Both the position numbers and the translations under genes were made by a program. Below the pieces are notes generated by a model. It saw nothing but the letters and a program-made list of their open reading frames with translations. It had not been told where the DNA came from and ran no database searches. This document shows positions 7,607 to 16,792 of a stretch of DNA of 64,000 nt, one piece after another. The first letter of the stretch is position 1. Every line of letters begins with the position of its first letter. This stretch comes from Hydrogenophaga sp. (GTDB taxonomy: Bacteria; Pseudomonadota; Gammaproteobacteria; Burkholderiales; Burkholderiaceae_C), in the NCBI RefSeq assembly GCF_025699295.1, contig NZ_JAILWB010000001.1, positions 186,001-250,000 of the forward strand. Direction: 5' to 3'.

Positions 7607-10600
7607 CCGAAGACCGCGCCAACGACTTGCCGGCGCTGGCGATCCGCCGGCCCTGGCTGGTGATCGTGATCAACCTGCTGATCGTCATCGCCGGCTTCGG
7701 CGCCTGGCTCGGCGTGGACGTGCGCGAATTGCCCAACATCGACCGCCCGATCGTCGCGGTGCGCGCCGACTGGCCCGGCGCCGCGCCCGAGACGCTCGAC
7801 GCCGAGGTCACGCGCGTGCTCGAAGGCGCGGCGTCCCGGGTGCCCGGCGTCTACCTCGTGCGCTCCGCCAGTGAAGAGGGCAACCTGCGCGTCATCATCG
7901 AATTCAACCCCGGGGTGGATCTGGTGAGCGCGGCCAACGACGTGCGCGATGCCGTCGCGCGGGTCGAGAGCACGCTGCCCGAGGGCCTTGAAGGCCTGAC
8001 CATCGTCAAGGCCGATGCCGATGCCGTGCCGGTGATGCAACTGGCGGTGTCCAGCAAGACGCTCCCCGTGGATGAGCTCTCGCGGGCGGTGGAAGAGCGG
8101 ATCGAGCCCGAGCTGATTTCGGTCGAGGGCGTGGCCGACATCACCGTCTTCGGCAGCCGCCAGCGCGTCATGCGCGTGCGCATCGACCCGCTGAAGCTCG
8201 CGGCCTACAACGTGTCGGTGAACGACATCGCCACCCTGCTGCGCGGCGCGCGCGTCGACGTGCCGGCCGGCAGTCTGGAGTCGGCCAACCAGGAGGTGCT
8301 GGTGCGTGCCAATGCCTCGGTGGCCACACCGGAGCAGATGCGCGCCCTGCGCGTGCGCCCCGACCTCGCGCTGGGCACGGTGGCCGACGTGTACTACAGC
8401 CCGGCCGACGCCAGCTCCTACGTGCGCCTGGACGGAATGTCCGTGGTGAGCCTGGGCGTCGTGCGCCAGGCACAGTCCAACAGCGTGAGCATCTCCGAGG
8501 GCGTTCGGGCCGTGGTGGAACGCGTCAACCGCGATGGCGGCGACCTGCAGATCGGCGTGGTTTCGGATGACGCCACCTTCATCAGCGGCGCGATCCGCGA
8601 GGTGTTGCTGAGCCTGCTGCTGGCCGTGGCCATCGTGGTCGCGGTGGTGGGCGCCTTTCTGGGGCAGTGGCGCGCCACCATGGTGCCGGTGGTGGCGATT
8701 CCGATCGCGCTCATCGGCACGCTCGCGGCCATCTGGTTGCTGGGTTTCTCGGTCAACCTGCTCACGCTGCTGGCGCTGCTGCTGGCCACCGGCCTGGTGG
8801 TGGACGACGCCATCGTCGTGCTGGAGAACATCCAGCGCCGGCGCGGCCAGGGCCTGGGCCCTCGTGCGGCTGCGGTGCTGGGCACGCGCGAGGTATTCTT
8901 CGCGGTGGTGGCCACCACCGCCACGCTGGTCGCGGTGTTCGTGCCGATCTCTTTCCTGCCCTCGGCGGCGGGTCGCCTGTTTGCCGAGTTCGGCTTCGTC
9001 ATGGCCATCGCGGTGGCCATCTCCTCCTTCGTCGCGCTCTCGCTGGGCCCGATGATCGCCTCGCGCCTGCCCGTTGAACGCGCACCCGGCCCGGTGTGGC
9101 GCCGGCTCTCAGACTGGGGCACGCGCGCGGTGACCACCTACGAACGCTGGCTGGCCGGTGCGCTGCGCCACGCCTGGTGGGTGGCCGGCACCTGCGTGCT
9201 GCTGGCCGCCGCAGCAGTGGGGCTCTACACGCAGCTGAACCAGGAGCTCACGCCGGTGGAGGACCGTGGGGTGCTCTCCATCCGCCTGGACGGACCCGAC
9301 GGTGTGGGCCTGTCCTACATCGACCGCCAGCTCGAGACCGCGCTGGCCGCCGTGACACCGCTGCAGGACGAAGGGCTCGTCGCGAACATCTTCACCATCA
9401 CGGGCCGCTTCGACCCCCACCGCGCCCAGATCATCGCGCCGCTGGTGGACTGGGGCGCGCGCGACCTCAGCCAGGCGCAGCTCACGGCGCGCGTGCAGCG
9501 CCAGCTCGACGACCTGCCCGGCGCGCGCGTGCGCATCCGCGGCGGCAACAGCCTCGGCGTGGGTGGCGGCGACGGCAGCGTGCAGATGGCCGTCACCGGC
9601 GACAACTACAACCGCATCGCCGATGCCGCCTACGCATTCGCCGCGGCCATCGAACGCGAGCTGCCGGGCCTGCGCGACGTGCGCGTGAACTACACCGCTT
9701 CGCAGCCCCAGATCTCGATGCACATCGACCGCGAGCGGGCCTCCGAACTGGGCGTGTCCGTCGATGGCCTGGACGTGGTGTTGCGTTCGCTGGTCGATGG
9801 CACCGAGGTCACCGACCTCACGGTCAACGACCGCAACGTGCCGGTGATCCTGGAATCGAACGCGCGTGGCGCAACCGATCCGCAGGCCTTGCTGGGCTAC
9901 AGCGTGCGCGCCACCACGCCCGAGGGCGAGCGGCTGGTACCGCTGTCGCAGTTCGTGCGCTTCGAGGAAACGGCCATCCCTTCCGAACTCGAACGCCTGG
10001 GCCAGCGCCGTGCAGTGCAGCTCAGCGCCATCACGGCCGCGGGCGTGCCGCTGCAGGACGCGGTGGACGACCTGCGCACGCTGGCGCGCGCCGAGCTGCC
10101 CGAGGGCATGGGCCTGCTGTTTCGCGGCGACGCCGCCACGCTGGAGCAGACCGGGCGCGACGTGGCCATCACCTTCGCCATCGCGCTGGTGGTGGTGTTC
10201 CTGGTGCTGGTGGCGCAGTTCGAGAGCGTCACCAGCGCGGCGGTGGTGATCATCACCGTGCCGTTCGGCCTGGCGGCGGCCGTCTTTGCCATGGCCTTGA
10301 GTGGCACCTCGATCAACATCTACAGCCAGATCGGCCTGCTGCTGCTGGTGGGCGTGATGGCCAAGAACAGCATCCTGATGGTGGAGTTCGCCGACCAGCT
10401 GCGCGACGCCGGGCGCAGCGTGCTGGAAGCCGCGCAGGAGGCCGCAGCCACCCGCCTGCGCCCGATCATGATGACCATGGCCTCGACGGTGCTGGGCGCC
10501 CTGCCGCTGGTGCTGGGCAGCGGGCCCGGCGCCGAATCGCGCGCCTCGATCGGCTGGGTCATCTTCGGCGGGCTGTCGCTGGCCGCGATCTTCACCCTGT

Positions 10601-10722
10601 TCCTCACGCCCGTGGTCTACCTCGGGCTGGCCCGCTTCGCCCGACCGCGCGCCAGCCAGGGCGAGCGCCTGGCCACCGAGATGAAGCAGGCCGCCGCGCA
10701 GCAGACGGAGGAGTTCTCATGA
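7603..10722 (+). CDS. RND efflux pump inner-membrane transporter (HAE1 type)
   Basis: A 1039-residue resistance-nodulation-division transporter, the usual length. Twelve transmembrane helices, with TM1 at about 18-38 and two large periplasmic loops. The proton-relay aspartates are present in TM4 (GLVVDDAIVVLENIQRR), and the second half has the matching VGVMAKNSILMVEFADQLR. Absence of heavy-metal (CzcA) signatures and presence of HAE1-like motifs suggest drugs, dyes or other hydrophobic compounds as substrates. It lies between the adaptor and the outer-membrane channel genes with 4-bp overlaps on both sides. Confidence 0.92.
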   Translation: MTEDRANDLPALAIRRPWLVIVINLLIVIAGFGAWLGVDVRELPNIDRPIVAVRADWPGAAPETLDAEVTRVLEGAASRVPGVYLVRSASEEGNLRVIIEFNPGVDLVSAANDVRDAVARVESTLPEGLEGLTIVKADADAVPVMQLAVSSKTLPVDELSRAVEERIEPELISVEGVADITVFGSRQRVMRVRIDPLKLAAYNVSVNDIATLLRGARVDVPAGSLESANQEVLVRANASVATPEQMRALRVRPDLALGTVADVYYSPADASSYVRLDGMSVVSLGVVRQAQSNSVSISEGVRAVVERVNRDGGDLQIGVVSDDATFISGAIREVLLSLLLAVAIVVAVVGAFLGQWRATMVPVVAIPIALIGTLAAIWLLGFSVNLLTLLALLLATGLVVDDAIVVLENIQRRRGQGLGPRAAAVLGTREVFFAVVATTATLVAVFVPISFLPSAAGRLFAEFGFVMAIAVAISSFVALSLGPMIASRLPVERAPGPVWRRLSDWGTRAVTTYERWLAGALRHAWWVAGTCVLLAAAAVGLYTQLNQELTPVEDRGVLSIRLDGPDGVGLSYIDRQLETALAAVTPLQDEGLVANIFTITGRFDPHRAQIIAPLVDWGARDLSQAQLTARVQRQLDDLPGARVRIRGGNSLGVGGGDGSVQMAVTGDNYNRIADAAYAFAAAIERELPGLRDVRVNYTASQPQISMHIDRERASELGVSVDGLDVVLRSLVDGTEVTDLTVNDRNVPVILESNARGATDPQALLGYSVRATTPEGERLVPLSQFVRFEETAIPSELERLGQRRAVQLSAITAAGVPLQDAVDDLRTLARAELPEGMGLLFRGDAATLEQTGRDVAITFAIALVVVFLVLVAQFESVTSAAVVIITVPFGLAAAVFAMALSGTSINIYSQIGLLLLVGVMAKNSILMVEFADQLRDAGRSVLEAAQEAAATRLRPIMMTMASTVLGALPLVLGSGPGAESRASIGWVIFGGLSLAAIFTLFLTPVVYLGLARFARPRASQGERLATEMKQAAAQQTEEFS

Positions 10723-12173
10723 ACGCCCCCCTGCATCGCCTGGGCGCGGTGGCGCTGGTCCTGAGCCTGCTCGGTTGCGGGACCATCGCACCGCAGGTTG
10801 AGCCACCCGAAGCGCCCACGCTCGGCATCACCGCCGCCGACCGCTTTGCCGCCGCGCCCGACGGCGGGACGGCGCCCACCGAAGCCGACCTGCGCTGGTG
10901 GAACCGCTTCAACGACCCCGCGCTGGCGCACTGGGTCGAGCGCGCCCTGGCCAACAGCCCGGACACAGCCATAGCGCGCGAGCGGGTCGTGCAGGCGCAG
11001 GCATTGCTGCGGGGCACCAGCGCCCGGCGCAGCCCGCTCATCGGCGCGCAGGCCGCGGTGGACGCCCGCAGCCGGCGCGCCAGCGGCGAACGCGCGCTCG
11101 ACCCGAGTGCCGCACTCACGCTGGACTGGGACCTCGATCTCTGGGGCGGCCTGCGCCAGGCTGAACAATCGGCGGCGGCCTCGCTGCTGCAGGCAGAAGA
11201 CCTGGCCCAGGCGGCGCGCCTCTCCGTTGCCGGCCTGACGGCCCGCGCCCATGTCGCCTGGCAGGAGGCCCGGCTCGACGAGCAGTTGCTGGCCGACGGG
11301 CTGGCACTGCAGCGCGAGGTGCTGCGCGTGGTGGACGTGCGGGTGCGCGCGGGACTGGCACCCCGGCTCGACCTGGACCGCGCGCAAAGCGAAGCAGCGA
11401 CGCTGGAAGCCGACGCGGCCGATGCCGGCGTGCGCGTGCGCCAGACGGCCGCGGCACTGCAGGTGCTGGCAGGTGTTCGTCCGCAGCCCATGGCCGGTAC
11501 CACCGCGCAACTGCCGTTGCTGCAAGGCGCGGCCCCGGTGGCGCGGCCGATCGACCTGCTGCGCCTGCGCCCCGACCTGCGTGCGGCCGAGCGCGGCCTG
11601 GCGGTGGCTGCGGCCGACCTGGGCGTGGCGCGGGCCGACCTGTACCCCCGCCTGCGCCTGCCCGGCGCGATCACGCTCACCTCCGGCGGACTGGGCGGTG
11701 GCGTGCTCGACATCGTGACCGCCACGCTGTCCGCGGTGCTGGAGGTGGCGCTGTTCGACGGCGGGGAACGCAGCGCCAGCGTGGACGCCGCGCGCTCGCG
11801 CATGGCCGAGGCCGGCGAGGTCTACCGCCAGACCCTGCTGCAGGCCCTGCAACAGGCCGAAGCGGCCCTGGTCGCGGCGCAAGGCACGGCAACCCGCATG
11901 CGCGCGCTGGAGCGCGGCAACGCCGCTGCCCTGTCGGCCGTGGAACAGGCCCGCACGCTCTACGCCAACGGCCTGGTCGGTTTCCTCGACGTGCTCGAAG
12001 CCCAGCGCAGCGCGCTCGACACGCGCCGCGCACTGCTGCGCGCCCGGGCCGACGCGACCCGCCAGGCCATCGCGACCTTCGAGGCCCTGGGGCTGATCGA
12101 TCCGGGCGAGCAGTCGCTCAGGCCGGCTGCAGCCGCCGCGCCACCGGCGCCTCGCGAATCGGCAGGTGGATGA
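10719..12173 (+). CDS. Outer-membrane efflux lipoprotein (NodT family)
   Basis: A 484-residue TolC-like channel subunit. Signal peptide with lipobox (LLGCG, cysteine near residue 20), so it is probably lipid-anchored. Two repeats of outer-membrane efflux type follow, with long coiled-coil helices (for example residues 145-260 and 360-460) and the conserved RPDLRAAERGLAVAAADLGVA segment between them (core RPDLRAAE). It completes the tripartite pump. Its last 56 bp overlap, tail to tail, the end of the MFS gene on the other strand, and the extra C-terminal Ala/Pro tail (residues 465-484) is encoded in that overlap. Confidence 0.9.
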   Translation: MNAPLHRLGAVALVLSLLGCGTIAPQVEPPEAPTLGITAADRFAAAPDGGTAPTEADLRWWNRFNDPALAHWVERALANSPDTAIARERVVQAQALLRGTSARRSPLIGAQAAVDARSRRASGERALDPSAALTLDWDLDLWGGLRQAEQSAAASLLQAEDLAQAARLSVAGLTARAHVAWQEARLDEQLLADGLALQREVLRVVDVRVRAGLAPRLDLDRAQSEAATLEADAADAGVRVRQTAAALQVLAGVRPQPMAGTTAQLPLLQGAAPVARPIDLLRLRPDLRAAERGLAVAAADLGVARADLYPRLRLPGAITLTSGGLGGGVLDIVTATLSAVLEVALFDGGERSASVDAARSRMAEAGEVYRQTLLQALQQAEAALVAAQGTATRMRALERGNAAALSAVEQARTLYANGLVGFLDVLEAQRSALDTRRALLRARADATRQAIATFEALGLIDPGEQSLRPAAAAAPPAPRESAGG

Positions 12174-13368
12174 GCGCCGCCCCCACCGCCAGCACGATGT
12201 CGATGTACCAGACCCAGTCGTAACTGCCCGTGGCCTCGAACACCTGGCCACCAAGCCAGGCGCCGAGGAATCCGCCCACCTGGTGCGCCAGCATCACGAT
12301 GCCGAACAGCATGGCCATGTTGCCGGTGCCGAAGAACTTGGCCACCAGCCCCACCGTGGGCGGCACGGTGGAGAGGAAGGTCAGCCCCATCACGGCGGCG
12401 AAGGTGAGCATCACGGCCTCGGTTTTGGGTGCGAGCAGGAACACCAGCACGGCCAGCGCGCGCGTGGCGTACACCAGCGAGAGCAGCGACTTCATGCGCC
12501 AGCGGCCCACCGCCCAGCCCATCGCCAGGCTGCCGACGATGTTGAACAGGCCGATGACGCCCAGCGCCCAGGCACCCACCGGCGCCGGCAGGCCGCACGC
12601 GGCAACCACGCCGGGCAGGTGCGTGGCGAGAAAGGCCACGTGAAAGCCGCAGACGAAGAAGCCAGCCGACAGCATCAGGTAGCTCGGGTTGCCCAGGGCC
12701 TTGCGAATGGCTTCGCCCGCCGGCAAGGCCACCGCCGCGGGCGTGGTACCAGCGGCAGCCGCCGGGCCGGGGCCGCGCAGCACCCAGGCCGCCGGCAGCG
12801 CCAGCAGCACGATCAGGCCGAGCGCCTGCATCGCACCTGCCCAGCCCAGTCCCAGCGTCAGTGCGGCGGCCAGGGGCGCCATGAGGAACTGGCCGAACGA
12901 GCCACCCGCGTTCACGATGCCGGTGGCCATGCCACGGCGCGCGGCCGGGATCAGGCGCGCGGTGGCCGCCATCAGCACCGAAGGCCCGGCCATGCCGGCG
13001 CCACCGGCCGAGAGCACGCCGATGGCCACGATCAGGCCCCAGGTGCTCGTCATGAGCGGCGTGATGTAGGTGCCCAGCGCCACCAGCAATACCCCTGCAA
13101 GCAGCACGCGCCCGGCACCGATGCGGTCGGCAATGGCGCCCGCGAACGGCTGCGTCAGGCCCCACCAGAGCTGGCCGAAGGCGAAAGCCAGGCTGATGCT
13201 GCCCACGCCCAGACCGGTGGCGGTGTTCAGCGGCGAAAGGAAGAAACCCATGGTCTGGCGCGTGCCCATGGTGAGCGCGAACGTGCCGGCCGCGGCCAGC
13301 AGCACCAGCCACCACACATAGGGAACGCGCGCGGGCGCCGGGGTCGAGGTCGAGGTCTCAGTGGTCAT
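12118..13368 (-). CDS. MFS transporter (oxalate/formate-antiporter or monocarboxylate-like)
   Basis: A 416-residue major facilitator with about 12 transmembrane helices, the first at residues 18-38 (VWWLVLLAAAGTFALTMG). The motif FAFGQLWWGLTQPFAGAIADRIG corresponds to the MFS signature loop 2-3 (core GAIADRIGAGR), and NAGGSFGQFLMAPL lies in helix 5. The overall pattern resembles the OFA/monocarboxylate branch. The gene follows the MarR regulator with an 11-bp overlap, so both are translated from one mRNA and the regulator probably controls this exporter. Substrate unknown. Confidence 0.85.
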   Translation of the reverse strand: MTTETSTSTPAPARVPYVWWLVLLAAAGTFALTMGTRQTMGFFLSPLNTATGLGVGSISLAFAFGQLWWGLTQPFAGAIADRIGAGRVLLAGVLLVALGTYITPLMTSTWGLIVAIGVLSAGGAGMAGPSVLMAATARLIPAARRGMATGIVNAGGSFGQFLMAPLAAALTLGLGWAGAMQALGLIVLLALPAAWVLRGPGPAAAAGTTPAAVALPAGEAIRKALGNPSYLMLSAGFFVCGFHVAFLATHLPGVVAACGLPAPVGAWALGVIGLFNIVGSLAMGWAVGRWRMKSLLSLVYATRALAVLVFLLAPKTEAVMLTFAAVMGLTFLSTVPPTVGLVAKFFGTGNMAMLFGIVMLAHQVGGFLGAWLGGQVFEATGSYDWVWYIDIVLAVGAALIHLPIREAPVARRLQPA

Positions 13369-13822
13369 GGTTGTCTTCCTCGTGAAATGCGGCCAGCCCC
13401 TGATCCAGCAGCTCGTGCAACGCCAGCACCGTGGCCGCGCCGAGCTTGTCGTTGAGGGCCACCTGGGCCGCCTTCCAGCGGCGCTGCGCCTGGCGGCGCA
13501 TCTCGCGCCCGGCGTCGGTGATGTGCACCGTGCGGCTGCGCGCGTCGGCGCCCTCTCCCATGGCCAGCCAGCCCGCGGCGATCATCGGTTGCAGGTTGCG
13601 CGTGAGGGTGGAGGCGCCCATGTCCATGCGCCGCGCCAGGTCGCCGGGCGCCAGCGGCCCGAGCCTGTCCACATGCGTGAGCAGCGAGTACTGCGTGATC
13701 TTCAACCCCACGCCAGCGAGGTGCTGGTCGTAGTGCTGGGTCACGCGGCGCGTGAGCTGGCGCAGCTTGAAGTTGGTACAGCCCACCGGAGTGGTCGGTG
13801 TCGCATGCGTGTCGGCGTTCAT
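13358..13822 (-). CDS. MarR-family transcriptional regulator
   Basis: A 154-residue winged-helix regulator. Dimerisation helices flank a DNA-binding core: helix-turn-helix at about residues 60-85 (LGPLAPGDLARRMDMGASTLTRN) and a wing with DARSRTVHITDAGREMRR (D-x-R-S/R followed by LT-like strand). It heads a two-gene unit with the MFS transporter and is divergent from a thioesterase gene. A nested palindrome starts at its start codon (13824-13862), so autorepression plus control of the divergent genes is likely. The ligand is not deducible. Confidence 0.9.
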   Translation of the reverse strand: MNADTHATPTTPVGCTNFKLRQLTRRVTQHYDQHLAGVGLKITQYSLLTHVDRLGPLAPGDLARRMDMGASTLTRNLQPMIAAGWLAMGEGADARSRTVHITDAGREMRRQAQRRWKAAQVALNDKLGAATVLALHELLDQGLAAFHEEDNHDH

Positions 13823-13823
13823 G

Positions 13824-13862
13824 AATTGATTGTATCTACAATATTTGTATCAGCAATCAATT
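13824..13862. promoter_or_regulatory. Nested palindromic MarR operator
   Basis: Outer arms AATTGATTG (13824-13832) and CAATCAATT (13854-13862) are a perfect 9-bp inverted repeat; inner arms TACAA (13837-13841) and TTGTA (13845-13849) share the same centre at 13843. The 39-bp element fills most of the 52-bp gap between the divergent marR and thioesterase starts, and it is markedly A+T rich. Position and symmetry indicate an operator for the adjacent MarR protein controlling both directions. Confidence 0.75.
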
Positions 13863-13874
13863 AGAGGAACTGAA

Positions 13875-14417
13875 ATGACTGCCGAAGAAACCCTGGCGCA
13901 ATGGAACCAGCAGTACGACACCGTGGTGCAACGCCTCAAGGCCGGTGCCGGCGTGGGCCTGGCCAACCCGGCCGACCTTGCCGGGCTCTCCGGCCTGCAG
14001 CAGATGCAGGCCATGCTCGACGGCCGCCTGCCCTACCCCCACATTGCGGACACGCTGGACTTCTCGCTGGTGGAGGTCGGCGAAGGCCGCGCCGTCTTCC
14101 AGGGCCAGCCGCAGCTCAAGCACTACAACCCGCTGGGCACAGTGCACGGTGGCTGGTACGCCACCCTGCTCGATTCGGCGCTGGGCTGCGCAGTGCACAC
14201 CGTCATGCCGGTGGGCCGCGCCTACACCACGGCCGAGCTGGGGGTGAACATCGTGCGCGCGGCCTCGTTCAAGAGCGGCCCGCTGCGCGCCATCGGCACG
14301 GTGGTGCACGCCGGGCGCCAGCTGGCGACGGCAGAAGCGCGCATCGTCGGCCCCGACGGCAAGATCTACGCCCATGCCACGACCACCTGCCTGGTTTTTG
14401 AAGTGCCGTCAAAATAG
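13875..14417 (+). CDS. PaaI-family hotdog thioesterase
   Basis: A 180-residue protein with a hotdog fold at about residues 50-175. The thioesterase signature is present: [20 protein letters not shown] (HGG, with the aspartate/serine helix) and [11 protein letters not shown]. These enzymes hydrolyse acyl-CoA or aryl-CoA thioesters. The start at 13875 has AGAGGAAC upstream, which rules out the earlier ATG at 13830 inside the operator. It is divergent from marR, and the glyoxalase gene starts 5 bp after its stop, so both may be induced together when the MarR ligand is present. Confidence 0.85.
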   Translation: MTAEETLAQWNQQYDTVVQRLKAGAGVGLANPADLAGLSGLQQMQAMLDGRLPYPHIADTLDFSLVEVGEGRAVFQGQPQLKHYNPLGTVHGGWYATLLDSALGCAVHTVMPVGRAYTTAELGVNIVRAASFKSGPLRAIGTVVHAGRQLATAEARIVGPDGKIYAHATTTCLVFEVPSK

Positions 14418-14422
14418 CGCGC

Positions 14423-14833
14423 ATGAGACTTCTTCACACCATGTTGCGCGTAGGCAACCTCCAGCGCTCAATCGATTTCTACACCCAGGTGCTGGGCATG
14501 CAGTTGCTGCGCACCTCCGAGAACCCCGAGTACAAGTACTCGCTGGCCTTCGTGGGCTACGAGGGCAATCCGGCGCAGGCCGAGATCGAGCTCACCTACA
14601 ACTGGGGCACCGAGCACTACGAGCTCGGCACGGCCTACGGCCACATCGCGCTGGGCGTGCCCGACGCCTACGCGGCCTGCGAGAAGATCAAGGCGGCCGG
14701 CGGCAACGTCACGCGCGAGGCCGGCCCGGTCAAGGGCGGCACCACCGTCATCGCCTTCGTGACGGATCCCGATGGCTACAAGATCGAGCTGATCCAGCGC
14801 GCCGAGAAGGAAGCCGGCCAGGGTTTGCGCTGA
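14423..14833 (+). CDS. gloA: Lactoylglutathione lyase (glyoxalase I)
   Basis: A 136-residue glyoxalase I that converts the methylglyoxal-glutathione hemithioacetal to S-lactoylglutathione. The four metal ligands fall exactly at the E. coli positions: His5, Glu56, His74 and Glu122. Length and sequence match the short Ni-dependent class (no 29-residue insertions of the Zn type). It begins 5 bp after the thioesterase stop and is followed by a strong bidirectional terminator. Cytosolic detoxification. Confidence 0.96.
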   Translation: MRLLHTMLRVGNLQRSIDFYTQVLGMQLLRTSENPEYKYSLAFVGYEGNPAQAEIELTYNWGTEHYELGTAYGHIALGVPDAYAACEKIKAAGGNVTREAGPVKGGTTVIAFVTDPDGYKIELIQRAEKEAGQGLR

Positions 14834-14852
14834 AGACCCGGTCTGCGCCCAC

Positions 14853-14883
14853 AAAAAAGCCCGGCACATGCCGGGCTTTTTTT
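14853..14883. terminator. Bidirectional intrinsic terminator (gloA / OmpA gene)
   Basis: A6, then stem GCCCGGC (14859-14865), loop ACAT, stem GCCGGGC (14870-14876), then T7. The symmetrical A and T tracts let it end gloA from the left and the OmpA-domain gene from the right. Confidence 0.92.
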
Positions 14884-14902
14884 GTTGCGGGGCCAATGGC
14901 GC

Positions 14903-15424
14903 TCAGGGCGCGATCATCACTTCCACGCGGCGGGCCTCGGCGTTGTTGCCGCTGCCCGTGGTCTGCTCGGGCTTCTTCAGCTCCATCGCGTTTTCGGCCA
15001 CACCCGCTCCCACCAGGGCGTCGCGCACCACCATCGCACGCTGCCTGGCCAGTTCGGCATTGAAGGCCGGGTCGCCCGTGGCGTCGTGAAAGCCGGAAAT
15101 CACCAGCTTCCCGCCGGCCTTGGCGGCGTTGATGGCCTCACCCAGCGCATCGAGCGCGCCCGAGGCCAGGTCGGCCTTGCCGGACTCGAAGTAGAACTTC
15201 ACCACCCCGTTCTCCACCACGACGCTGGCGTCGTCGCCCAAGGGCGCGGCGGCCGGTGCGGCAGCAGGGGCGGTGACAGGCGTTGCCATGCCGGACGATG
15301 TCTTGGCGCCCCCGCGCGACTGCTGCACGCCGATGCCCACGGCCAGACCGACGGCCAGCACCACGGCGGCCATCAGCACAAAAGCCATGACGCGGATTTC
15401 GGGTTCGTCGTCCTGAGAAGACAT
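14903..15424 (-). CDS. OmpA-domain inner-membrane-anchored protein
   Basis: A 173-residue protein: cytoplasmic N-terminus, one transmembrane helix at about 13-33 (AFVLMAAVVLAVGLAVGIGV), an Ala/Pro-rich linker to about 62, and an OmpA/MotB-like peptidoglycan-binding domain at about 68-172 (VVKFYFESGKADL, then ISGFHDATGDPAFNAELARQRA and EARRVEVMI). The usual NxxLSxxRA segment is altered to NAELARQRA. It probably links the cytoplasmic membrane to the cell wall. Transcribed divergently from the ChaC-like gene. Confidence 0.85.
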   Translation of the reverse strand: MSSQDDEPEIRVMAFVLMAAVVLAVGLAVGIGVQQSRGGAKTSSGMATPVTAPAAAPAAAPLGDDASVVVENGVVKFYFESGKADLASGALDALGEAINAAKAGGKLVISGFHDATGDPAFNAELARQRAMVVRDALVGAGVAENAMELKKPEQTTGSGNNAEARRVEVMIAP

Positions 15425-15474
15425 GGATCACACTCCGTGAAGAATAATGAGAAGGAACTGGACAAAGATTGTAG

Positions 15475-16143
15475 ATGGCCGACCGTGACACCCTGAAGGC
15501 GCGAACCGCCCACGACCCTGCCTTGCGAGATGGCGCGCGCATGATGGCCGAGACGCTGGCCCAGTGGCGCGCGCAGGGACCGCGGCCCGACCTCTGGGTG
15601 TTCGCCTACGCCTCGCTGGTCTGGCGACCGGAGTTCGAAGCGGCCGAACAGCGCCCGGCGCGCGTGCGCGGCTATCACCGCTGCCTGGAAATGTGGAGCC
15701 GCGTCAACCGCGGCACCTATGAGTGCCCCGGCCTGGTGTTCGCGCTCATGCCCGGTGGCAGTTGCGCCGGGCTGGCGCTGCGCGTGCCGCACGCGCAGGT
15801 GGAGGCGCTGATGCCGGTGCTGTGGGCGCGCGAAATGCCCAACCCGGTGTACGACCCGAAGTGGTTGCGCTGCGAGACACCACAGGGTCCGGTGCGCGCG
15901 CTGGCGTTCACGCTCTCGCGCCACAGCCCGAGCCACACCGGCACCCTGAGCGACGAGCGCTACCGCGAAATCTTCGCGCGCTCCTGTGGGCGCTATGGCA
16001 CCACGCTGGACTACGCGCGCCAGACCTTCGAGGGCCTGCTGCACCACGGCATCCACGACCGCGCTTTGCGCAAGTTGCTGCTGCTGGCCGGCGACCCCAT
16101 GGTCAAGCCCGACCCCCACCCCGCTCCTATACTGCCCGCATGA
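15475..16143 (+). CDS. ChaC-like gamma-glutamylcyclotransferase
   Basis: A 222-residue protein of the ChaC family, which cleaves glutathione to 5-oxoproline and Cys-Gly. The nucleotide-like loop reads VFAYASLVW where the family has YGSL, a Gly to Ala change. The catalytic glutamate is retained in [11 protein letters not shown]. Other conserved parts are RVRGYHR and [17 protein letters not shown] segments. The length equals that of E. coli ChaC. Its stop overlaps the pdxH start by ATGA. The start follows a gap of 50 bp from the divergent OmpA gene. Confidence 0.85.
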   Translation: MADRDTLKARTAHDPALRDGARMMAETLAQWRAQGPRPDLWVFAYASLVWRPEFEAAEQRPARVRGYHRCLEMWSRVNRGTYECPGLVFALMPGGSCAGLALRVPHAQVEALMPVLWAREMPNPVYDPKWLRCETPQGPVRALAFTLSRHSPSHTGTLSDERYREIFARSCGRYGTTLDYARQTFEGLLHHGIHDRALRKLLLLAGDPMVKPDPHPAPILPA

Positions 16144-16775
16144 ACATCGCCGACCTGCGCAAGAGCTACGAAAAGGCCGAACTCAGCGAATCGGCCTCGC
16201 ACGCCGACCCGTTGCAGCAGTTCGACCAGTGGCTCAACGAAGCCATCCAGGGTGAGGTGCCCGAACCCAATGCCATGACCCTGGCCACCGTGGGATCGGA
16301 CCTGCGCCCGAGCACGCGCGTGGTGCTCGTCAAGGGGTATGACGAACGCGGCATCGTCTGGTACACCAACTACCAGAGCCGCAAGGGCCGCGAGCTGGCG
16401 GGCAATCCCTTCGCCGCGCTGCAGTTCCACTGGGTCGAGCTCGAGCGCGTGGTGCGCATCGAAGGCGTGGTGGAGAAGGTCAGCGACGAGGAAAGCGACG
16501 CCTACTTCCACAGCCGCCCGCTCGACAGCCGTATCGGCGCCTGGGCCAGCCCGCAAAGCGAGGTGATCGACAGCCGCACGGTGCTGGTGACCAACGCGGC
16601 GAAGTACGGCGCACAGTTCCTGCTCAAGCCGCCGCGCCCGCCGCACTGGGGCGGTTACCGCCTCAAGCCGGACAACTGGCAGTTCTGGCAGGGCCGCAAG
16701 AGCCGGTTGCACGACAGGCTGCGATACACCGCCCAGGCCGATGGCGGATGGCTGCGCGAGCGGCTCGCGCCCTGA
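16140..16775 (+). CDS. pdxH: Pyridoxamine 5'-phosphate oxidase
   Basis: A 211-residue FMN flavoprotein that oxidises pyridoxine and pyridoxamine phosphate to pyridoxal phosphate. Recognisable segments: [26 protein letters not shown] (FMN binding), [26 protein letters not shown] and the C-terminal signature [10 protein letters not shown] with RLHDRL. Full length compared with the family (about 210-220). Start codon overlaps the ChaC-like stop, so expression is coupled. Cytosolic; supplies PLP for enzymes such as ArgD and KynU encoded elsewhere in this window. Confidence 0.96.
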   Translation: MNIADLRKSYEKAELSESASHADPLQQFDQWLNEAIQGEVPEPNAMTLATVGSDLRPSTRVVLVKGYDERGIVWYTNYQSRKGRELAGNPFAALQFHWVELERVVRIEGVVEKVSDEESDAYFHSRPLDSRIGAWASPQSEVIDSRTVLVTNAAKYGAQFLLKPPRPPHWGGYRLKPDNWQFWQGRKSRLHDRLRYTAQADGGWLRERLAP

Positions 16776-16792
16776 GCACACGCCCTGGTTTC

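Noticed and set aside
12166-13455. A 429-codon plus-strand frame across the MFS gene
   Set aside because: It is low-complexity (His/Gln/Arg/Gly-rich), lacks a domain and is antisense to a well-defined MFS transporter.
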